Positions 42,046-51,790 of a stretch of DNA of 64,000 bases are shown here, one piece after another. The notes under the pieces are model-generated. The model was not told where the DNA came from. It ran no database searches and was given only the letters and a program-made list of their open reading frames with translations. Where the stretch lies: assembly GCA_963575745.1 (NCBI GenBank), contig CAUYUJ010012780.1:836002-900001 (forward strand). The letters are read 5' to 3'. Position 1 is the first letter of the stretch. Each line of letters starts with the position of its first letter. The DNA is from Prorocentrum cordatum (Eukaryota > Sar > Dinophyceae > Prorocentrales > Prorocentraceae). The translations under genes and the position numbers were made by a program.

Positions 42046-42436
42046 AAAAACTCAGCCCTCCTCGAATCATCAAGATTGAAGTCAATCTGGCAAAAACTTG
42101 AAGAATGGGACCCTCCAGGTGGTGTGGTGCCCCTGACTCGCGGCGTCCCGCAACAGACACCTCCACTCTGTGGGTCGGGGAGGCATCGTTAGCCTTCTCG
42201 CCAGAGGTGGCCCGTAGGCGGCCTTTCCTCCCTCCGAAGGAATTTTGCCCAGGAGTCGCCAATTGGCACCGTGTGGCGCCGATCGCTCGCAGAAGCACGG
42301 CCCATTGAGACAAACACGACTCACGGAGCGCGTTGCCGTCGGCAACACATAACACGGATACTTGCCTCTGGCGAGGCTGAGGCCGAAATGATGGAAATCT
42401 GGCCGCCTCCCCTGCTGGCCGCCCCGACTCGTCCTG

Positions 42437-42662
42437 CTACGCAATCGGGATGTCTTCTGACATGAGGCGGGCACGAGGCGCTGTAGTTTCGTTCGACTCG
42501 TCAGACCCGACTGTTTCCCCGTCCCTCCAGGAGGCCTCCTTGACCTTGCTGACGTCGCCGATCACCTTCACCACCTCGCCTCTGCCCAGCTTGTTTATAT
42601 CTGCGATCGGAACCTCCGGGGCAGTGATCACCTTCTTCTGGAGCGCAGCCATGAGCGAGTTC
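42437..42662 (-). CDS. Well-supported exon with acceptor, function unknown
   Basis: Acceptor GCCCGACTTCAG (AG 42664-42663) opens NSLMAALQKKVITAPEVPIA, DINKLGRGEVVKVIGDVSKV, KEASWRDGETVGSDESNETT and APRARLMSEDIPIA before a TAG. The first 45 residues have a strong alternating hydrophobic pattern (VITAPEVPI, VVKVIGDV) and may be a small beta/alpha fold. The acidic Ser/Thr part may be linker or read-through past a donor such as AGCAAG|GTCAAG. ATG at 42652-42650 is probably internal. The family is not recognised. Confidence 0.6.
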
Positions 42663-43417
42663 CTGAAGTCGGGCAAGAGACACAACACTCAACGGACGAA
42701 TAACGTTGAAAACAAAACGTGTTCCGCCGTGGGGGACGCCTGCCAAATGGCGGCTGGAAAATCCATATCCCTACGGCGGCAAATGGCCGACCGTCCTGGG
42801 ACAAGCGTCCCGCAGTCGGACAAAAAACACCCTTCTGCTGAAGCACGACAACGCGTCTGCTTTTTCTCTGCAACAGTTCGGTGGCGAGCCTGGGGGGAAG
42901 AGAGACTGGGCAAAGGGGCAGGCCTTCTCAGCCGGCTCGGAAACCCCCCAGCCTTCAGACAAGTTGTCGGAGCCTTCCCGGAAGACGCAGAAATCTTCTC
43001 ATACGGCGCGGGGGTTTCTGATATGTCGCGCCGAATTATGAGAAAACCTTTTCGTTCTCATTTCCCCCTCTCGATCGCCGCCGGACAATGCTGTCGAAAC
43101 AACCAGCCGTGCGACTCCAGGACGGGGGCGCAAAAGTTGCAGAAGAGCGTGCGTCGAGCAAGAAATTGGCAACGTTGTTTTCGCACAAGAAGGTCGCCCC
43201 GCGGCTAGGTAAAAATTACCCTGTGACGTACCCAACCCTTTCTATACATGTGGCGATTATACTCAGGACCACTCAATGCTGACTGGCATTCTGAAGGACC
43301 CGCAGTGCGCAAGAAGAGCACCCAGCAGTGATTTCAGAAGAGCGCAGCAAGAAGAGGAACGGCAAATATACAAAATTGGAACACAGTGGCGTTGAAAGAA
43401 ACGTGAAATTATGACTT

Positions 43418-44115
43418 ACCTCCGAGTGATCCGCGTGGGACGCACCTCCGCTGGGCCTCCCAGGAGCCCACGAAAGTGGCGACAAATGCGCAGATCGCAA
43501 GCCCCCTAGGGGGCGGCGAGGTCCTCAGGTGATCCGCGTGGGACGTACCTCGGCTGGGCCTCCCAGGAGCCCACGAAAGTGGCAACAGTTGCACAGATCG
43601 CAAGCCCCCCAGGGAACGGCGAGGTCCCGAGGTGATCCGCGTGGGACCCACCTCCGCTGGGCCTCCCAGGAGCCCACGAAAGTGGCGACAGTTGCACAGA
43701 TCGCAAGCCCCCCAGGGGGCTTCGAGGTCCCGAGGTGGTCCGCGTGGGACCCACCTCCGCTGGGCCTCCCAGGAGCCCACGAAAGTGGCGACAGTTGCGC
43801 CGATCGCAGGCCCCCCAGGGGGCGGCGAGGTCCCGAGGTGATCCGCGTGGGACGTACCTCGGCTGGGCCTCCCAGGAGCCCACGAAAGTGGCAACAATTG
43901 CACAGATCGCAAGCCCCCTAGGGGGCGGCGAGGTCCTCAGGTGATCCGCGTGGGACGTACCTCGGCTGGGCCTCCCAGGAGCCCACGAAAGTGGCGACAG
44001 TTGCACAGATCGCAAGCCCCCCAGGGGGCGGCGAAGTCCCGAGGTGGTCCGCGTGGGACGTACCTCCGCTGGGCCTCCCAGGAGCCCACGGAAGTGGCGA
44101 CAGTTGCGCAGGAAG
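43418..44115. repeat. 103 bp tandem repeat, ~6.8 copies
   Basis: GGTGATCCGCGTGGGACGTA and CTCCCAGGAGCCCACGAAAG recur every 103 bp from about 43427 to 44100, with GTGGCGACAGTTGCAC and GCAAGCCCCCCAGGGGGCGG in each unit. Copies are about 90% alike. The reverse complement of the GCCCACGAAAGTGGCGAC part resembles the core of the array at 1-480. Confidence 0.95.
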
Positions 44116-44189
44116 GCCCGAAAAGGCAAAAATCATGGATTTCTCATTGGTTTTTGAAGGATTGTGGCATTTGTTTTTGTTTCTGCTTT

Positions 44190-44375
44190 CCGACGGCCCG
44201 AGACGGCCCAAGTGCCCCCAAAGATCGCCCAAGAGGCCCAAGACACGGCCCCAAGAGGCCCCCAAGACGGCCCAAGAGGTCTCCAAGACGCTCAAGATGG
44301 CCTCCAAGACGGCCCAAGAGCCCTCCAAGACGTCCTCCAAGAAGGCCCGAAAGGGTCAAAATGGCCTCCAGACGG
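44190..44375. repeat. CCAAGAGGCC-type degenerate minisatellite (site 5)
   Basis: GCCCAAGAGGCCCAAGACAC, GGCCTCCAAGACGGCCCAAG and GACGTCCTCCAAGAAGG. A second patch lies at 44630-44725. Confidence 0.7.
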
Positions 44376-44385
44376 CCAAGATGAC

Positions 44386-44585
44386 CTTCAAGATGCCCAC
44401 GTGCTCCCCGAAGGCTTTCCAAACCGATTCGGGGAACACATGGTCCGATAGCTTGGCAGGTCTGGCCTCAACGTTCGGCCACATAGGCGCTTCCAGGAAG
44501 GCAGGGGGCGGCGGTGATTCGCCGTAAACGTCTTCGATAATCATTCGTCGGGTGGTTTTACAAATGCCCTTGTGGGAATACGCGG
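44386..44585 (-). CDS. Candidate exon with atypical codon use, function unknown
   Basis: The minus strand reads SHKGICKTTRRMIIEDVYGE, SPPPPAFLEAPMWPNVEARP, AKLSDHVFPESVWKAFGEHV and GILK, with a possible donor at AAG|GTCATC (44386/44385). The peptide is well balanced, but codons such as ATT, GAA, GTT, TAC and TCA make it much less GC3-biased than neighbouring exons. That points to a recent arrival, a lowly expressed gene or a decaying copy. The frame continues into the CCAAGAGG repeat below 44386, which is not coding. The upstream limit is uncertain. Confidence 0.5.
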
Positions 44586-45164
44586 GTTCTCGCCCCATTC
44601 CCCATACGTGCACGGCGGATGCTGAGAATGTCAGCCCAAGAGGTCCCGGAAAGGCTCCCAAGAGGCCCCCATGAAGCCCTAGAAGAGCTCCAAGAAGCCG
44701 ACCAAAGGCGCACAAAAGGCCCTCAGGAGCAACACACACCAACCGCCAGTTCCCCGAGGGGTCGGCGGTGTGGCGAAAGCCAAAGGATCTTGCTTGCGCA
44801 GCCCCTCGCGGGGTGCGCGAAGCGCGGTTACCACTGGGATCGGAGGGGGAGAGATGGAGAGCGAGGGAGAGAGAACAAACCAAAATCAAAAAGGGAATGA
44901 CAGAGAGAGCGCGCGCCGAGCAGAACCAGAAAGATGCATTGGTATTGCCAGGAACAGAACCCGTGCACTCTACCTCATGCCGGCGAAGAGGAGCAGAAGC
45001 AGACACACCTCACTACAGAGAGCCATGCGCGCGCGGGCTTTCACCACATAACTTCAAATGCTGACCTGCCCGCTGCCTGGCAAGCTACGCCGTGGACAAA
45101 TCTGCTCCGAATTCAACAAACGATGTACTGCAACTCCCTGGGCGTCGGTGCTGGTCTCTGACAC

Positions 45165-45335
45165 CGACTGGATCGTCCGACCTTGACCCATCACCAGTTT
45201 CTGATGGTGCGGTACGTTCGAAGACGACCGATTCGGGGCCACTGGCGGCGTTCAACCTTGCATACCCGAGTCGGGGTCACCAGCGCGTCGACGCGGCGCG
45301 AACCTGCCTTATCTCTTCTTTCCTGCTGTCCAAGA
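45165..45335. repeat. Dispersed repeat copy 3 (with 933-1085)
   Basis: GATCGTCCGACCTTGAC, CGACCGATTCGGGGCCACTG, GTTCAACCTTGCAT and GCGGCGCGAACCTGCC keep the order and orientation of 933-1085. Confidence 0.6.
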
Positions 45336-46264
45336 GGCTGAGGAAGACTCAGAAGGTTGAGGTGCGCGGACGACGACATCCTGTTGGACCGTTCGAGAAA
45401 TAACATAAAAATATAATTCCGGAAAATACCGGGAGCTAAACAAAAAACAATCGCAAGGATTGAAATGTTCGGAATTACGGGCAAATGCCGGAGAGGAAAA
45501 CTCATTATCCGAAAATAAAAAAACAGAGGGCTAACAAACTACAAACAATCACACGGATCGTAATGTCCAACACTACCGGGACACACCGCGGAGGTATGCA
45601 TTATTTCATTACTATTTGATTTGCTTATTCTAATTGTTACTTTCCTTCGGTGCTGACAGAATCCAGGATTTATAAGTGGTCCACGCAACTCAACCAGAGG
45701 GCGAGAAGAAGAACGAGAATAATATTCATCGTAAAGAAACATCCACATCCACACCTACATCTGCCGGAGTTATGCTCAAGATCACTGGTGAAGGTGGGCA
45801 TGGATACCCTGCCGCACTTGGCACCGGGTCCAGCCCTGAAAATCCCAAAAAATTGCCTTGCCCAGGGTCTTGGATTCCCAGGGGCTTCAATCATGGACTC
45901 CAATTGGAGAAACCCAGGGTACCCTGGCTGGAGAAGTCTGTTCCCAAGGCGTGATAAGGAAATGAGCGAGGTGCGAGAATGGGGGAGACTCAGGGACGAT
46001 CAGGGGAGGTCACCGAGCACCGCTGGGAAATACGAAACCAAGGGCACCCGGAGGAAAACAATACAAATTCTTGGTGCGCGTTCCCACTGTATGCCGTTTT
46101 TTGCTCCTCGACCAGAAGGTCGAAGTGAACTCAGGGGGCTGAAGGTGTCCCTGGTCCAAATTGACCTCAGCGTTTCGTCATCATTGAGCTCTCTGGGCCT
46201 CGCGAGGGGTGATCTAGGGACACTTTGGGCCAGAGACATTTCTGGCAACACCCGAAGAGCGAGG

Positions 46265-46400
46265 AGGAATAGGCATGTTCAATCGGCGTCGAATCAGAAA
46301 TCGGATCGGATCGAAATCGACTAGAACCAGCCGCGCCAAGATGCACAATAACGATGGTGCGAGTATCGATCCGCATCGGATCGCTGGAACATCGGTACCA
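46265..46400. repeat. Dispersed GCATCGGATCGG repeat (partial copy)
   Basis: AATCAGAAATCGGATCGGATC, CGCGCCAAGATGCACAA and GATCCGCATCGGATCGCTGG. Related to 46678-46800 and 8520-8645. Confidence 0.6.
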
Positions 46401-46427
46401 GATCAGAATGGATCCTGCATGGACAAC

Positions 46428-46619
46428 CCTGGCAACACTCGCAGGACCGAATGGGGAAGAACACGACGCCACTTCTTCGCCCCCCGTGTTGCTCCTGCTG
46501 TCCGACAGCTCGGGGAGCGCGGCGGCAGAGCTGAGCGGACCGCGCGGGCTCCGCGGGGTGGGGTTCTCCTGCGGGGAGCACGCCGCCAGCTCCTTCAAGG
46601 TCGCCCTTTTCTCTTGCGC
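46428..46619 (-). CDS. Well-bounded internal exon, Ser/Pro-rich, function unknown
   Basis: Acceptor CGATCTTGCCAG (AG 46621-46620) and a possible donor GCCAGG|GTTGTC (46428/46427) give exactly 192 bp (64 codons, phase 0 to 0): AQEKRATLKELAACSPQENP, TPRSPRGPLSSAAALPELSD, SRSNTGGEEVASCSSPFGPA and SVAR. It is likely a disordered, phosphorylatable linker. Both flanks are copies of the same GCATCGGATCGG dispersed repeat, so the exon appears to sit in intron DNA made of that repeat. No family is recognised. Confidence 0.55.
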
Positions 46620-46677
46620 CTGGCAAGATCGGTGAACGCCGGAAACGAACACCGGGTCGGATCGGAAAATTCGTCGG

Positions 46678-46815
46678 TTCGGGCCGCATCGGCACGGAGT
46701 CGGAATCGAATCGGATTGGCCGCGCCAGGATGCACAACTGCGCTGCGCAAACATCGGGCCGCAACGGATCCCCAGGAAAACAAAATCGAACCCGATCGAG
46801 CCGAATGAACTCGGC
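46678..46815. repeat. Dispersed GGGCCGCATCGGCACGGAGT repeat (copy 2)
   Basis: GGGCCGCATCGGCACGGAGT, CGGAATCGAATCGGATTGG and CCGCGCCAGGATGCACAACT match 8520-8645 closely. Confidence 0.7.
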
Positions 46816-47164
46816 ATCGATTCGAATCGGATCGAACGGATCGAAGTGGGAAGCTGGCACGGGTCAAGTGAGCCAATCAGCACGCCCAGCTTATTTCTCG
46901 GGCGGTTCCGGGTGCCAGAGGCGCCAATGTCTCTAGGACAGCGTCTGGCGGCGGGGCCGAACCCAGCTGCCTGCAACAGACTGCGTACCCCCCTTCCCCA
47001 CTCAAAGAAATAGGCAATGGGTACAAACTGCTTCACGGGCACGCGCTACTGCTAAGGCTGGCCTGTGAGGCTGGCCCGGTGAGGTGTCAGTCACTGGTAC
47101 GTACCGTATTAAAACGATTCTTGGGATGCGGCCCTAGACTGTAATATATAACGCAGGCGTGCAA

Positions 47165-47538
47165 CGAGTACTCCACCCTTGTTCCTCCTCTCCCTCCTCC
47201 TCCTCCTCCTCCTCCTCTTCCTCTTCCTCCCCCTTCCTCCTCCTCCTCCTCCTCCTCCTCCTCCGCTCTCCTCCTCCTGCTCCTCCTCCCCTCCGCCCTC
47301 CTCCTCCTCCTCCTTCGCCCTCCTCCCCCTCTTCGTCGCCCTCCTCCTCCTCCTTTTCCTTTCCCTCCTCCTCCTCCTCCTCCTCTTCCTCCTCCTCCTC
47401 CTGTCCCTCCTCTTCCTCTTCCTCCTCCTCCTCCTCCTCCTCCTCCTCCTCCGCGTCCTCCTCCTCTTCTTCCTCTTCCTCCTCCTCTTTCTCCTCCGCG
47501 TCCTCCTCCTCCTCTCCGCCCTCCTCCTCCCATCTTGA
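47165..47538. repeat. (CTC)n polypyrimidine tract, ~370 bp
   Basis: Nearly all C/T (purine on the minus strand) with CTCCTCC units and CCCTCCGCC interruptions. Mirror symmetry gives triplex (H-DNA) potential. Glu/Gly/Arg- and Ser/Leu-rich frames are artefacts. Confidence 0.95.
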
Positions 47539-47799
47539 CCCAAGTCCAGCCAAACAGGGCTCAAATCATCAGGTCGTGCTGGTCGTAGTGTTGGGGCCCA
47601 TACTAGCGGATCCCAGGACATGGCGGAAAGTAAAGATTCGAATGTCCGTTAAGCAATGTGGAAAGAAAAATGGATTGTATAAGCAATACGTGCGCGGGGC
47701 ACGCGCGCGACCTTTTCCAATCCGCAGTAACTATGGTCAACTATCAGTGCAAGCAAGGTTCTATCTGTACATGAAAGGCGGCAGGGAACGTATGGTAAC

Positions 47800-47971
47800 G
47801 ACTCCTCCTCATCCGTCTCGTCCTCCTCCTCCTCCTCCTCCTCCTCTTCCTCCTCCTCCTTTTTCTCCTCCTCCTCCTCCTCCTTTCCTCCTCCTCCTCC
47901 CTCCTCCTCCTCCTCCTCCTCCTCCTCCCCCCTCCACCTCCTGACCCACCTCCTCCTCTTCCTGCTCCTCT

Positions 47972-48004
<33 letters not shown>

Positions 48005-48290
48005 CTGTTCCTCTCCTCCTCCTCCTCCTCCTCCTCGACCCCCCCCCCACACTCCCCACACCTCCCATCTGCGTTTCCTCCTCACCCCCCTCCTCCTTTT
48101 CCTCCTCCACCTCCTCTCCCTCCTCCTCCTTTTCCTCCTCCTCCTCCTCCTCCTCCTCCTCCTCCTGCTGCTCCTCCTCCTCCTCCTCCTCCTCCTCCTC
48201 CTCCTCCTTTTCTTCCTCCTACTGCTCCTGCTTCTTCTGCTTCTCCTGCTCCTGCTCCTGCTCCTGCTCCTCCTGCTCTCCCTCCTTCTT
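47800..48290. repeat. Second (CTC)n polypyrimidine tract, ~490 bp
   Basis: Same composition as the tract at 47.2-47.5 kb, with (CTGCTC)n at 47955-48000 and 48215-48275. Confidence 0.95.
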
Positions 48291-48439
48291 CCTTCCGACA
48301 CTCATGGGAAGGGGCTCGAGGGGGCGGCCGTCTGAGGAGGCGGCGGGGCTTCTGGGAAGGCAGGAGGCATCTAAGAAGCCCTCCTGGCTCCGATGGGGCC
48401 TTCTCAGAAGCCTCTGGTAGAGGCCTCCCGGATGGGGTC

Positions 48440-48590
48440 GGAGTGGATGGCATCGGCGATGCATCGGCGACGCATTGCCGATGCATTGGCGATGAGGCGG
48501 CGACGTCGGCGCTGCATCGCCGCCGTCGGCGTGGAGAACATCGGGCTCCACATCGAGCCGCATCGGCGATGCATCGCCGATGCGGTGCTA
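48440..48590. repeat. GCATCGGCGATGCATCGCCG-type palindromic microrepeat
   Basis: GCATCGGCGATGCATCGGCG, GCATTGCCGATGCATTGGCG and CATCGGCGATGCATCGCCGA. The units are self-complementary (CGGCGATGCATCGCCG), so the region is a cluster of small palindromes. Confidence 0.8.
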
Positions 48591-48699
48591 TCCTCCCGCC
48601 CCATCTGCTCCGGCCCCATCTGGGAGGCATAGATCAGGGCCCCTCTTGGAAATTCCCTGGCTTTCAGGATTCCCCCCGCGTTATCAGAAGAGCCTCCCC

Positions 48700-48888
48700 C
48701 GCCTTCGCCGCCCCCTCGTGCGCGCCGCACACTGGGGGCGACTGAGCAGCCCGAGACACCTCGTCGCGTCAACGAGCACGGTGCAAGGGGGGCCAGCGAT
48801 GCACCTGGCCTGCACCGAGACTGGCTGGGCCGATCCTGAGGCCCAAGATCGACGTATGTGCTCCCTGACCTGGCCGGGAAAACCTGCA
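48700..48888 (-). CDS. Candidate exon, function unknown
   Basis: Acceptor GATTTGTTTGCAG (AG about 48891-48890) opens a frame reading FPGQVREHIRRSWASGSAQP, VSVQARCIAGPPCTVLVDAT and RCLGLLSRPQCAART with GC-ending codons. CysThrValLeuValAsp suggests a beta strand. The donor may be GACGAG|GTGTCT, which would shorten it to about 125 bp. The family is not recognised. Confidence 0.4.
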
Positions 48889-49128
48889 AACAAATCCTGA
48901 CCTCATCATCCGCCTGGCCAACAGCCGTGTGTATAGTGGACGCCCTCCGAGCTTACTGGCTGAGCCAGCCGCGCGAAACCTGCATCCTCTGAAACCGTCT
49001 GCATTCGAGAGATGATACTACTGCACCGGATCCCGCCCAAAAGAGGCGTCCCTGGTCCCTCCAGGGCCCAACCCCCGACCAGACTTCCAGGCCGCACGCA
49101 GTCGTGGCGACGCCCAAAACCTTCCAAA

Positions 49129-49130
<2 letters not shown>

Positions 49131-49163
<33 letters not shown>
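49131..49163. repeat. (ACG)n microsatellite
   Basis: Eleven ACG units, starting about 30 bp inside the intron that follows the donor at 49192/49191. Confidence 0.95.
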
Positions 49164-49191
49164 ATTCCAAACCCTTCCAGAACGCCCCGAC

Positions 49192-49395
49192 CTTCCAGAG
49201 GGCCCGGGGGCGCCTGGCCGAGGATCAGCGGCAACGCCTGGATCAGCACCGGGGGCAAGCCGAAACCAATCGCCGCCGTGAGCGCATCTGGCAGCACCGA
49301 GGCCGCCAGGCGCCCTCGGGTCGGGGGCAACGGCTTCTCGGGAAACCGCTGTCGCTCCTCTGCTGCCTTCTGCTGCTGCGCTGCGCCAGGTGTCG
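49192..49395 (-). CDS. Internal exon with a hydrophobic, probably membrane-spanning segment
   Basis: The minus strand reads AQQQKAAEERQRFPEKPLPP, TRGRLAASVLPDALTAAIGF, GLPPVLIQALPLILGQAPPG and PLEG, closing at GGAAG|GTCGGG (49192/49191). Third positions are nearly all G or C. IGFGLPPVLIQALPLILG is about 18 residues of apolar sequence after a charged helix, which fits one transmembrane helix or a re-entrant loop. The acceptor may be CTGGCGCAG near 49396. The protein could be a membrane protein or transporter, but the fragment is too short to name. Confidence 0.6.
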
Positions 49396-49431
49396 CGCCG
49401 TCCCTCTTCCTTCTGTTCCTTTTTCTGTTCC

Positions 49432-49566
49432 TCCTCCTCCTCCTCCTCCTCCTCCTCCTCTTCCTCCTCCTCCCTCCTCCTCTACATCCTCCTTCTTCTC
49501 CCTCTTTTTCCTCCTTTTCCCTCCTCCTCCTCCTCCTCCTCCTCCTCCTCCTCCTCCTCCTCCTTC
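49432..49566. repeat. (CTC)n tract
   Basis: Polypyrimidine CTC units in two blocks around CTACATCCTCCTTC. Confidence 0.95.
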
Positions 49567-49579
49567 GATGATCAAGGGC

Positions 49580-50445
49580 GTTGAACGTATCTGGCCCTCG
49601 AGCCTCTGGGGGCCTCAGGGGCCTCTTCTCGTCCTCATCCGTCCACGTCCCTCCGCTTCCGGCATCCCCCTACTCCTCCTTCCTCCTGCTGCCTCCCCCA
49701 TCCCTGCTGCTCTTCTGAGCGCGCATCGTCGCCCGACGACCACTTGTGCAAAATCAGCGGAGAAGCAACGCGACAAGCACCCTCTCCTTCATCCCCCGCC
49801 TGCGCCCCTCTCTCTCGGTCGTCACCGCCTGCTCGTCCTCTCGTCATGTTTTTGTTCCCTCCTGTCGAGTCCTTCGTCCCTTCTGGCTCCTCTGTCTCTT
49901 CCTCATCATCCTTCTACAGCCTCACTTCCCTCTGCTCCTGATCACCCTCCTCATCGATATCACTATCATCAAACCAGCCTCCCACCTCCATACGTACTCG
50001 CCTCATTTTACGCCTCCTCCATCTACTCATCATCTTCCACGTCCTTCGCATCATCCCTCGTCCACTCCGGTGAAAGGGGCACTACACAAAACAAAAAACG
50101 TGCCGTTTGTACATCAACGCCCAAACCTCATATATTCAGTCGGAGTCCACCCCCCCCAAAAAAAAAACAACGTAGCCGTACACGACGACACCATGCAGGA
50201 ACGCGCAAAATACCACGCTCCACCACCGTTGTCACCGAGCACGCTTCGAACAACTTGGCATTATACTGAAATTCGGAAGCCCGCACACACAACCCAGCCA
50301 CATAGCGCGCATACGTGTCCAACGTGAAACTAAAGGGGACAAGCGGCCCTCTCCAGGGTCGGGCGTCGAACCAGGCGGCACCCCCAGCATGCCGCATGCT
50401 GTCACACGAACGGTTTCCTCACACTCTCTCGCTTGATGGATTGCG
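49580..50445. other. No supported feature, pyrimidine-biased
   Basis: C/T-rich sequence with overlapping Ser/Pro/Leu-rich frames of 190 to 230 codons that share the same composition on the plus strand. No domain or splice support is seen. Confidence 0.45.
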
Positions 50446-50449
50446 CCAG

Positions 50450-50661
50450 CGACGTCGACGTGGCACCCATCGAAGCTGTGACCACCAGCGGAACCATCGA
50501 CGCAGGAAGACTGGGGCCCCCGGAAAGGATTCGGCGTGAGCTCGCCGACCTCGCAGCCAGAGCGGAGTTCCGCATCATCCTCCACATCGTGGTCCACATC
50601 ATGTCGGTGCTGTCCTCGCAACCGTCCGCGGCGATGTCCTCCTCGCGCCCCCACAAGTCAG
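50450..50661 (+). CDS. Plus-strand internal exon candidate with strong donor
   Basis: From GATTGCGCCAG (AG 50448-50449) the plus strand reads DVDVAPIEAVTTSGTIDAGR, LGPPERIRRELADLAARAEF, RIILHIVVHIMSVLSSQPSA and AMSSSRPHKS, ending CAAGTCAG|GTAAGA (50661/50662), one of the best donors in the window. FRIILHIVVHIMSVL is a likely transmembrane or buried helix. Minus-strand frames also stay open here but have no matching splice sites. If right, this is one of few plus-strand genes in the window and lies between minus-strand exons. Function unknown. Confidence 0.5.
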
Positions 50662-50793
50662 GTAAGATGACAGGAAGTCTGCGTGAACCCGCAAAGGCAG
50701 CGCGACGTGGCGAAACGTTGCCAGATCGATCCGGGAAGGTCTCGGGACCCGACACCGGGGAAAACGTCCATTTCGAAAACATCAAATTTCCAG

Positions 50794-50884
50794 GATCTCA
50801 AGGCACGTGTACGACGTTTAGCGGCCCAGACTGCCAAACTCCACGCGCCAAACCAACATCCCAGGAGGGGCCCCCGCTGCCCAG
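50794..50884 (+). CDS. Possible next plus-strand exon
   Basis: Acceptor ATCAAATTTCCAG (AG 50792-50793) and donor TGCCCAG|GTGGAC (50884/50885) bound 91 bp. Read in phase with the preceding donor (one base carried over) it gives SQGTCTTFSGPDCQTPRAKP; in another phase it gives DLKARVRRLAAQTAKLHAPN, which looks more like protein. The intron would be 132 bp. Confidence 0.3.
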
Positions 50885-50923
50885 GTGGACAGGGTGAACC
50901 AACGGGAAGGCCAAGGCGGCCGC

Positions 50924-51790
50924 TCACCGCCGGGTGGGGCAGCAGGTGGCGCTCCGTGGCCAGTCGAAACTGGCTGAAACCTGCGGCCCCCACTGCCAGG
51001 ATGGGCAAGGTGGGCCAGGTCGCGGCACCTGATCGGCGCAGGAAAATCCGGTGCTGCATCGTGCAAAATCATGGGCACAGGGGCAGGGGTGACGGGGCAT
51101 GGCGGGGGAAACTGCGAAGGAAAGTGGCGTCGCGCCGGCTGGGGTCGCGGGCGCCTCCGCCACGCGAGCGCGGAATCTGCTCCAGGCCGCCCCAGGTTCA
51201 CCGCCTGCGTGCTGCGCCCTCCTGACGCGGGCCACCGGTCGAGCAGGGCGCGCGCCGGGAATGGACATCGCCAGGGCGCGCCCGCCCGTTGCCGCGCATC
51301 CTGCGCTCCGAAGTGAACGGACCCCAGCGGGCGCGGGCGCCTGCCAAAGCGGCCCAAGTGTCTCGAGGAGCAGAAACTCACGCCGCGCAGGCAAAGAGAG
51401 GCGTCTCCCTTCGCGGAATGGCGCTGGGGCGGGGCCGCCGTTAATTGCTGGGGAGGGGCGGGGGGCCTCCCGGGCGGGCGGTGGGTCCGCGCGCTGAGGC
51501 TCGTCATCGAAAACCCAGTCGCCGGCCGCCGCCGCTGGCCCGGCGGGCTGCAGGGGCGGGCGCCGCGCACTGCCCCGACTGGAATGGGCCGCTGGGTCTC
51601 GCTGCTCACGATTGTGCCGGCGGGTTCCGCATTCTGGCCGCGGCGACGAGGGGCGTCCAGGACGCGCGGCGGCGACGGGGTTGGCGTCGGCGTCGACGTC
51701 GGGGCTGGCGCCGGCGTCGGCGACGCCATCTTGGACCAAGGCGGTCGCGGGGCGGCCCCCCGGGGCGCCGCCCCCGCCCCGCGGACACAT
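50924..51790 (-). CDS. Long open frame, 288 codons, weak candidate
   Basis: Open in one minus-strand frame with high GC3: VQDGVADAGASPDVDADAN near the start, a middle part LPARREFLLLETLGPLWQA, and an end PLSFAVSPAMPRHPCPCAHD. Other frames on both strands are also open over most of it, so chance cannot be excluded. Around 51585-51720 it overlaps a GGCGACGAGGGGCGTCCAGG segment that recurs at 52530-52560. No domain is recognised. Confidence 0.25.
   Translation of the reverse strand: MCPRGGGGAPGGRPATALVQDGVADAGASPDVDADANPVAAARPGRPSSPRPECGTRRHNREQRDPAAHSSRGSARRPPLQPAGPAAAAGDWVFDDEPQRADPPPAREAPRPSPAINGGPAPAPFREGRRLSLPARREFLLLETLGPLWQAPAPAGVRSLRSAGCAATGGRALAMSIPGARPARPVARVRRAQHAGGEPGAAWSRFRARVAEAPATPAGATPLSFAVSPAMPRHPCPCAHDFARCSTGFSCADQVPRPGPPCPSWQWGPQVSASFDWPRSATCCPTRR

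Noticed and set aside
47159-48301. Poly-Glu, poly-Arg and poly-Ser/Leu frames
   Set aside because: Six-frame products of (CTC)n polypyrimidine DNA.
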